Of a stretch of 64,000 bases of DNA, positions 56,728 through 64,000 are shown piece by piece. Location: assembly GCA_002197995.1 (NCBI GenBank), contig NGZR01000007.1:1942399-2006398 (forward strand). Direction: 5' to 3'. Below the pieces are notes generated by a model. The model saw only the letters and a program-made list of their open reading frames with translations. It was not told where the DNA came from and ran no database searches. This DNA comes from Gaeumannomyces sp. JS-464 (lineage: Eukaryota > Ascomycota > Sordariomycetes > Magnaporthales > Magnaporthaceae). Both the position numbers and the translations under genes were made by a program. Numbering within the stretch: the stretch's first letter is position 1; each line of letters begins with the position of its first letter.

Positions 56728-58887
56728 GATTGCACCGGTCGTTTTATTGCACTCGAAAAAATTTTAACCAGGCTGGACGGCGGTAATGCCGTATTTAAAG
56801 CTTATTGCGTAGGTATTTCTTGTACGGCCGGCGCTTTTATTACTTTAAAACAGGTTAAAGCAGTACCTAATTTGTAAGGGTTTAATTTTAACTTGTATAC
56901 GGCCCATTTTCATACCTTATTTGCTTTTATTAGCAATAAACGCATTATATAACGGGGCTGTAACATTGCTTGCACTGTTTTATATGCTTATGTACGAAGC
57001 TAAACTTTTAAATGCCCCTTAAAACGCGGCGTTACCCTTTTAATTTTAGCACTTATAGCCATTATTATAACTAAAAAAAAGTCGGCTTAAAAGCCCGATT
57101 ACTACTTACTTACCCCTGGCCCCGAGCTTGGTCCTATTCCCGCGCCGAACGACGATAAGAAAACGGATAAAAAGCCGGAGGAGGACTATTAGGACGACGG
57201 TAACCTTAATTTCGATACGGTCGCCGTCGTAAAGTGGTGCGATTGGAAAAACTTTAAAAACCGGTACTCCGTTGCCGTCCACGCTATTAAGGTTTTAAAA
57301 AGCAGTAATAATATCGAACCCCAAATCCAAGTAAAGCAGCTAAAGCGGATAACTAAAAAGAAACGGGAAAAGTATATGGCAGGCAACCAGATTTTCGCGC
57401 AGTTTGGGAGCATTTACACCTTAAGCAGCGAGCTGGGGTTCGACCGCATCCGCATTAACTGCAGCATTATTTTAAGCTATTTGGGCGAGGTTAGCGATAA
57501 TAGCAAATTTTGGACGATATAATCGCATACCTTTTTTAACCCTTTCGCCATTTTAATACATTACCAAAATGCGATGCGCTCGGCTTTCGGCCGCTTTAAG
57601 CAAAAACTCGACATACGGGGCGAAAGCGGCAGCATAAATATAGGGGCCGGGTTCCCCGCCGTAGCTGGCGTTTTAAGCCGAAACGAAAAACTTGCCGTCG
57701 AAATGGTATCGGATAAGGCCTATAAGCATTTAAAATGCTATGTAATTTTGCCAAATAGTTATAGGGCTAAAGGACGCATATATTTTAATCCTACAAATGC
57801 GCGTAACGAATAGTTTAACCGCGGGCGGCTTTTACTTAGGCCCGCTGCTAAAATCGGTATATATAACCCTTATACTAACGCTACCAGATCCTTTTACGCA
57901 CATACCGAATATGGATAAATTATTAGGGGAAAATACGATACGGTTATAGCTAATCCACTTTTAGGCAATAGTTAATAATCCCGCCGTTCCTGCTTAAGGG
58001 CATCCTAAGTTATTGCTTAGTTAAATAACGGGCAATATCGCGAGCAAAACCGTCCGGGTCCCACCCGGTCGTTACGTAACTATAATCGGACTAAGCTCGG
58101 TATATAAAGCGGGAAACGATAATGTTAAACCCAAAGCCTAAGTGCACGCTCGACGTGGGACGCAACGGCGTCGTCGCCGCTCCCGCCCGGCGGCGACGGC
58201 GGCTGTGAAAATGCAGCGGCAAAAGCTGCTGCTGCTATGCTTTCGTGCTTAGGGTTTGTGCCGTTATTGCCGTCCGCTACATCGCCACCGCCGTCGTCTT
58301 TTTGGACAGTAGCAGCAGTAGTAGCAGTAACGGCCCTTTTTTTCCGCTTTAACGCGGCCCGTTTTTACGCCTCGTCGTCGTTATCGTCGCTATCGTGCTC
58401 GCCTTATAGCCTTCGCTTTTTGCTGTTGCCCGCGGTTTGTTAGGGTTTCCGGCGCGGGCCGAGCAAGCGCGCGCGCAGCTTGTCGTCGTCGGCGGCGGCG
58501 GCAGGCACGTGGCCCAACCCCGTGTTAAAAGCGCCGGCGCCGGCGCGGACGGTGGGGATGCTGTTATTGTTTTCGTCGTCGTCGGCGCGCCGGGAGTTGC
58601 TGTCTGTGGGTGTGCCGGGATCGGTTTTAAAGGACGAAAAGGAGGCGGTGGTTTTGGCTGGGTTTTTGCTGGTTTTTTTTGTCGAGGAGGAGCAAGTCCT
58701 TACGCAGGCCCGGGAGGTTCGAAAAGCGGGCGAGGGAAAGGGCGATACGGTTATTAAGCTTGGTCGCGGCAGCGTGGGTTGGGAACTTGGGCCGGTTTTG
58801 GGTTTCGTTTGGGGGTTCGATAAAGGGCATTATAAACAGCTCGATCTCCTTAATCCCGGCGTAGTATTTGCTTATAAGGATAAATAG
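56728..58887 (+). pseudogene. Unidentified gene of about 720 codons, decayed by RIP
   Basis: One reading frame stays coherent for 2.1 kb. TAA/TAG interrupt it, mostly where Gln codons would fit. The sequence has an N-terminal part with a hydrophobic helix (VTLLILALIAIIIT, about 57025), an acidic-basic linker (PNDDKKTDKKPEEDY), a charged helical middle (WKNFKNRYSVAVHAIKVLK; QIFAQFGSIYTLSSELGFDR), a conserved-looking block (SINIGAGFPAVAGVLSRNEK), an Ala/Ser-rich GC-rich segment (58150-58440) and a C-terminal part ending GVVFAYKDK. I recognise no family. It lies between a gypsy element and a LINE, so it may be a repeat-encoded protein or a host gene. Confidence 0.5.
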
Positions 58888-59519
58888 TTTTAATGGCCTG
58901 CGGGTGTTTTAAAGGTATTAGCTTATATCGTTACGTCCATGGGTTAAAAAAGGCAGGAGCAGCAGGAGGAGGGATATACATTATAATTGTTAGCATTATA
59001 CTGTGGCAGCCATCGCCCCCGCGGAAGTGCGCGACTTAGGGCGGCAAACCATATGCCGATAGGATGGCGAAGGACGCGAACTGGACCTTTGCGGGGCCGG
59101 TTTGGCCGTTAAGCCGCTTTAATTGCACCAGGTCCGGATTTAGCGCGCTTAAAGTTAAAAACAAGGGAATATATGCAAGCGCGAGCAAGTGGCCCACGAA
59201 CCGGAAATAAAGCGCTTGCAGTTAAATTAACACCTAATGATTTAACGACCAAATTAATCCACATACCCACAGAAAAAAACCGATGCTAATGGATATTTAC
59301 ATAAAACTATACAGGAAAAAATATATACGAAAATCGCATAACATATCTAATTACCGTGGGACCTCATTGCTCCAGTTTGGGAAAAACCTTCCTCGAATTC
59401 CCCAATTTTTGGCATTGCGCTGTTAGTGCACACTGCCAAATTGCATACAAATCCTTAACACCCGCCAATTAGCGACCTAACACTAATAACCACGCCCGCT
59501 AACGGCGCTGGCGACGGCA
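58888..59519. other. Spacer before the LINE, nothing recognised
   Basis: AT-rich and partly RIP-mutated. May include the LINE 5' leader. Confidence 0.4.
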
Positions 59520-60697
59520 ACATGCCGTTGTTAACAGCCCCCTTTTCGGCTAATAGGGTGGCGCGCGCCCTCCTCGCCGGCCCAACGGCCCGGAGGAACG
59601 CGTCGCTGCCACCCGGGCCGCCCCGCGCGTTAACGCACCCGATTACGCCGTCCCCGTTGCGGAATTAGCAACACCTAATAGGGCCCGATTAGGGCTAAAA
59701 AGGCTCCCATAACGGTAGCACCGGCACAGGTGCCCCTCCCCCCTCCCCTAACGGCGGCGTACGCGCCCACCCGTCGGGTTGGCCGCGGCGGCCGCGGAGG
59801 AAATTATTGCGAGTTATAGCCGCAAATAACAACAAACGGCCCTAATTTGCGCCACGCTAACCCGATTTATTAACGCCGGCATTGCTTCCCTTCCGGCGGA
59901 AGCAATCCCGAAGCTAACGGCTGGAAAGATTGCTTTATCGACTACGCCAAACAAGCCCTTTTCGGCCTACTTACGCCGGCCGAAAAGGAAAAAAGCCTAT
60001 ACGGGGCCTCGGAGCCCCCGTAACGCGCGCCCTTAGCCACTTACGCGTCGGTGGCCCGGGAGGGCCACTAATAACCCCAATAACCCGCACAAGCTTTTCG
60101 GGCCGTACGCCCTAAACCCGGGCACCCCGCTTACTAACAAGCCTTAAAGCCAACTTCCGGGTGTTCGTTAGGATCCCGGAAAAACGGCAGGTTTAAGCTA
60201 ACCAACAAACGGGCTTTAACATTCGCAAAGCCCTTGCCGATAGCAGGGACTTGCCGTTTACGACGGCCGATGTCCCGGAGGCGTACCGATCCCTTACGGG
60301 TTCGTGTTAAAAGCAAAAACGGCCGATATTTAAAACCGGCTTTTGCAGCACCGATCCGAACTAGGCCGTTTATATAACGCCGAAAGGATCGAAAAGCCTA
60401 AAATTTAGTACAACTACGTAATTTCCGGCTGCCTTACCTCTTTAACTAACGGCTTTGGACAATGCGTCCCCGTATCGGATAAACTGGTCCGGGAGGAAGT
60501 GAAAGCCCAAACAAAGCACAAACCGGTAAACGTTAAGCCTTCCGGGGCCGGCGTCGACTATTAAAGGCGTATATCGTGGATTATATCCTTTTATACGCAA
60601 GTGGCCGGGTTTAGGCTTTGGGGATCACTTCCTTTTTACGCCGCGTTAACGACACCCGCCGGTTACCTAGCACACCTTTGGCTGCCACGGCTTCCAC

Positions 60698-61309
60698 GTG
60701 GCCCGCAATTGCGCCCGGGCCGATAAGTGCCTTCGGTGCGGGAAAATAAACGACGACCGGCACGTACAACCGTGTACGGCCTTCCTGCAATGCGCGAACT
60801 GCTCGGGCCCGTACCTTGCCAACCACTTAAACTGCCCCATAAGGCCCGTACGGGTAAACGAAGTGCTAAAGCACTTAACTTTTAAGGAAAAAGGGGCTGT
60901 TAGGAGGTTAGGCGCACAAGCGTACCGGGCGGCGGCAAAAGCGGCGGAAGCCGCCGTTGCCACCGCCACCGCCGCTACCGTTGCTACCGATAATACCCTT
61001 CCCGCAACCGCTACTACTACGGGCGGCTCCGCCGCAGCCGTTAATTTAACGGCAAACTTTACGACCGTTACCGCTATTACTGCGGCTACCGTTATTACCA
61101 TTAACAATACCGCTAATACAGCCGCTAACGCCGCCGTTAACCCTACGGCTAATACCGTTATCGCCGTTACTTTAGCCATCCCTATCGCCGCTGCCACCCC
61201 GCCGCCCCGCCGTCGCTTCCGCCGTTATAGCAAACCCGGCAAGCCCGCCGGCCCCGGAAGGCGTGGCCCGTACGGCCGGCAAAGAAAGGCACTTTGCCAA
61301 AAGGCTTAG
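60698..61309 (+). pseudogene. LINE ORF1, zinc-knuckle part
   Basis: A 203-codon open stretch beginning with CCHC-type knuckles: C-L-R-C-G-K-x..H..C (about 60722) and C-A-N-C-S-G-P-Y-L-A-N-H-L-N-C-P. These bind nucleic acid in gag-like ORF1 proteins. A long Ala/Thr/Val/Asn low-complexity tract follows, then a basic tail (PPPRRRFRRYSKPGKPAGPG). Upstream ORF1 codons (59523-60697) are interrupted by stops. Confidence 0.75.
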
Positions 61310-61559
61310 GGTTAGTTTTAACAACTAATACGAAGTACTGGCGGATATGGAACTGGACTTCCCCGAGCCCGAAAGGGCTATCGAAATAACCGGAAACCCT
61401 TTGGAAGAAACCGACGGTACCGCCGGCCAACAACCTTAAGGCCAAAACGCCCAATACACCAACGCCGCTTTTACGTATGCCAGCAGCTACCGGATACAAC
61501 AAACGCATGGCAATAAAGCCCGGCGCCCGGGCTTCGCCCCGAACGCCGTGCTTTAACCG

Positions 61560-64000
61560 CCGCTTAAACGAACGTACGACGTAGCTGGGAAGCGGGGGCT
61601 ATTTTACTTTAACTATCGTGGAGCTAAAATATCGACGTGGTGCTAATGCAGGAGCCCCTTAACGCGTGGAAAGGAAGCTTATGCTTTGCACCCACCCGTC
61701 GTACGAGCTATTTACTTCGGTAAATAGCTGGCACGACCACTAAACCAGGCCTCGGGTAATAACTACGTACGGAAGGACCCGGGTTTCGGCCCGTAGCGGA
61801 CCGGCCGGTAGGTAACACCCGGGACATCCTTTGGCTTACCGTCGCCGGGTGCACTTTCGTTAACGTATATAGGCCTTCCAAAGACCCTTCGGAACCCTCG
61901 TTAAACCTTTTACTACGTTAGCGCCCAACGGCAAAATGCATTATAACTGGGGACTTTAACGCAAGGTTTCGGCGTGGGATCGGTTAAGGGTAATAGGAAT
62001 AGGGGCTAGGATATAGCCTAATGGGCTAATACTTATAACCTCCTCCTACTTACCGACCCAGGCTAACCTACGCATAACGATGGGGGCGTTTTGGATTTTA
62101 CCTTTTCCAACGCCCCTTTGGCAACAGCGGAAATCGACCTTTCGCTAGCAACCGATTCGGACCACCGCTCGATACGGATCGAGGTCCTAAACCTAATAAC
62201 TCCGTTCCGAACTGCCGGCGCGTTACGCTACCAAACGATAAACTACCGATATTCGCAAACGCGGTAGCAACGGGGGCCGGCAGCCTGCCGCCACTTGTAA
62301 ATCTAAACACTACGAATTACTGGATAAAGCGGCCAAAGCATTAACAAACCTGCTAAAAAATGCGCTAATAGCCTTCGGCCGGGGGCCTAAAGCTAAAAGA
62401 AAAGGCTAACTTTAGTGGAACGAAAAGTGCGCCAACGCCCAACGGGACCTCGTAAAAGCTATGGGAAACGGCGGGCCTTTTACGGCCGAAGCCCGTGCTT
62501 TAAAAGCAACGGTTCGGACGGTTAAAAGACAGCATTGGGCCAGCGTGCTGGAAGAAGTGGATTCCCGAAAACGCTATACCGTGCTGTAAAATGGCATAAA
62601 CTTACACCCGCTATACGGCTTCCCCCGTTAAATATCGACGGGGAGTTTATAATAGCCCCAGGATAAAGCGGAAGCATTGGGTTGTAAAATCCTCCGTAGG
62701 TTTACGGCGGAAAACGACTTATAAAAGGACCCGTTATAGCAAGGGCTACCCAAAGGACCGCACAAATCCCGTGGGACCCCCACGTCCCCTAAAGGAATGC
62801 CGAAAATGCACCGTCGGCACGGCAAACACGGCCCCGGGCGTCGACTTTTTAACGGTTAAACTGCTTACAGCGGTTTGGCCGGTAATAGGGGAATACGTTA
62901 AAGCCCTTTTTAAACCTGCTTTAAAGCCGGGCACCACCCGGCCCTTTCCGCACAGCGGAGGTGTTATGCTAAAAAAGCTGAATAAAACGGATATAACGGA
63001 CCTAAAATCTTACCGCCGATAGCTTTGCTTCCGTGCTTAGGAAAGGGCTGGAGCGGTTAATGGCTTCGCGGATAGCGTCCTTCGCATTAAACACGGGTTA
63101 TAACCCCGCAACACGCCGGGGCTACCCCGAAAAAGGCCGCTATCGATTTAACGGCATGCGTAGCCCACGAGGTGGAACGGGCCTTCCAAAAGCATAAAAC
63201 GGCCGCCCTCGTTACCATGGATGTATAAGGGGCTTTCGACGCCGTACTCCGCCGGAGGCTTTTTCGGAGGCTCCTAAACCAAGGCTGGGATCCAACGTTA
63301 ATACGATGGGTATTATTATTCGCAGGAAACAGGGTGGTTAAAGTGCGTTTGGAGGACGCCACGGCACCCCCTTTTTCCCCGGACTGCGGGTTACCCCAAA
63401 GGTTACCGGCGTTACCGGTTTTATTTATGCTATATATGGCCGAAATCCTACCTAAAGCAAAAGCGGTTAAGTACGGATACGCGGACGATATAGGCATTTG
63501 CGTAACGGGTAGCACTCCGGAGGAATGCTCCCGTAAAGCAAAAGCAACGGTAACGGAAATCCTCCGCTGGGCTAATAAAGTGGCTTTCGACCCGGGGAAG
63601 TGCGAGCTTATGCACTTTTTAGGCGGAAAAATCCCACATCCCCGGCGGTTACGGCGGAAGGCCTTACCATAACACAAGCTACAGGAGCTTTACGGTGGTT
63701 AGGGGTTTTTTTCGACCAAAAGCTTAATTTTAAAGCCGACGTGGATAACAGGGTTGCAAAAGCCCAAAACGTTGCCAACCACCTCCGAGGCTTACGAATT
63801 CGATAGGGGGATACCGGCACATTCGGTACACAAAGCCGTTATAACGGTTATAATCCCTACGGCTTTATACGGGGCCGAAGTGTGGTATAACAAAACCAAA
63901 CCACACCCGTACAAACCAGCACAATAGCAATTTATCCGCTAAGGCCATTTAATCGAACGGGTGGGCAAAGCCTTAACCGCGTCCCTCCGGGCAGTGGTTC
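61560..64000 (+). pseudogene. LINE ORF2: endonuclease and reverse transcriptase
   Basis: The endonuclease segment CTFVNVYRPSKDPSEPS..ITGDFNARF lies at about 61850-61975, where GDFNAR holds catalytic Asp/Asn. The RT core spans about 63190-63620: GAFDAVLRRRLFRRL, GNRVVKVRLEDATAPPFSP, then intact Y-A-D-D (63478-63489) in GYADDIGICVTG, and FDPGKCELMHF. Further on are LRWLGVFFDQKLNFKADV in a second frame and TALYGAEVWYNK. At least two frameshifts and several stops make it inactive. Confidence 0.85.

Larger units (their letters stand above)
48640..64000. other. RIP-mutated heterochromatin-like block, part 2
   Basis: Same CpA/TpG depletion and TpA excess as the first block. Less extreme toward the LINE, where CpG-rich segments survive. 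Confidence 0.85.
59520..64000 (+). mobile_element. Tad-like LINE (non-LTR retrotransposon), partial
   Basis: ORF1 with zinc knuckles is followed by ORF2 with an apurinic-type endonuclease and reverse transcriptase, all on +, in the order of Tad1-clade LINEs. It extends past the window edge, so the RNase H-like/C-terminal part and 3' end are not seen. The 5' limit is approximate. Frames are broken several times. Confidence 0.85.

Noticed and set aside
24890..64000. Starship-type giant element
   Set aside because: JmjC and NLR-type genes are possible Starship cargo, but no DUF3435 tyrosine-recombinase 'captain' is visible and no element ends were found.

Overview
The window looks like nuclear DNA of a filamentous ascomycete, probably a Sordariomycete. 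Genes are short, GC-rich and split by 50-125 bp introns with fungal splice and branch signals. Products are typical of plant-biomass fungi (AA9 monooxygenase, chitin-binding protein, GH76 mannanase). The repeats are Fot1/pogo, Ty3/gypsy and Tad-like elements carrying the C-to-T damage of repeat-induced point mutation (RIP). No species is claimed.

Positions 1-24.8 kb are gene-bearing and GC-rich. In order they hold: a partial CCG-6-like cell-wall protein (-), a secreted 12-cysteine protein (-), an AA9 lytic polysaccharide monooxygenase (-), a CorA-like Mg2+ transporter homologue with broken frames (-), a rhodopsin-domain seven-helix membrane protein (-), a small secreted cysteine-rich protein (+), a GFA/Mss4-like zinc enzyme (+), tRNA-Val(AAC) (+), a triple-CBM18 plus PAN secreted protein (-) and a GH76 alpha-1,6-mannanase (-). 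Most gene products are secreted or membrane proteins. They look like independent genes, not a cluster. At 22.6-24.8 kb two divergent pseudogenes (a PD-(D/E)XK nuclease-like protein and an unknown partner) mark the edge of the repeat block.

Positions 25-46 kb form a RIP-mutated, TpA-rich block. It contains a complete Fot1/pogo transposon (TIRs, TA duplication) split by a 440 bp solo LTR with its own CCCTT duplication and three tandem palindromes, a truncated Ty3/gypsy element (A), a full 8.1 kb gypsy chromovirus (B) with two 218 bp LTRs, and a decayed JmjC-domain gene. An island at 46.2-48.6 kb has escaped RIP. It holds fragments of a TPR protein, a CHAT protease (-) and a RecQ helicase (+). 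The last two are truncated at the same point, head to head.

Positions 48.6-64 kb return to RIP-mutated sequence: a 7.4 kb gypsy element (C, minus strand) with 189 bp LTRs, a TAAAG/TAAAA duplication and an extra antisense reading frame, then a long unidentified decayed gene (56.7-58.9 kb) and a Tad-like LINE that runs off the window. Reverse-transcriptase catalytic aspartates are changed to asparagine in all three gypsy elements, while the LINE keeps Y-A-D-D. The large block is constitutive-heterochromatin-like. Whether it is centromeric, subtelomeric or an internal island cannot be told from the window.
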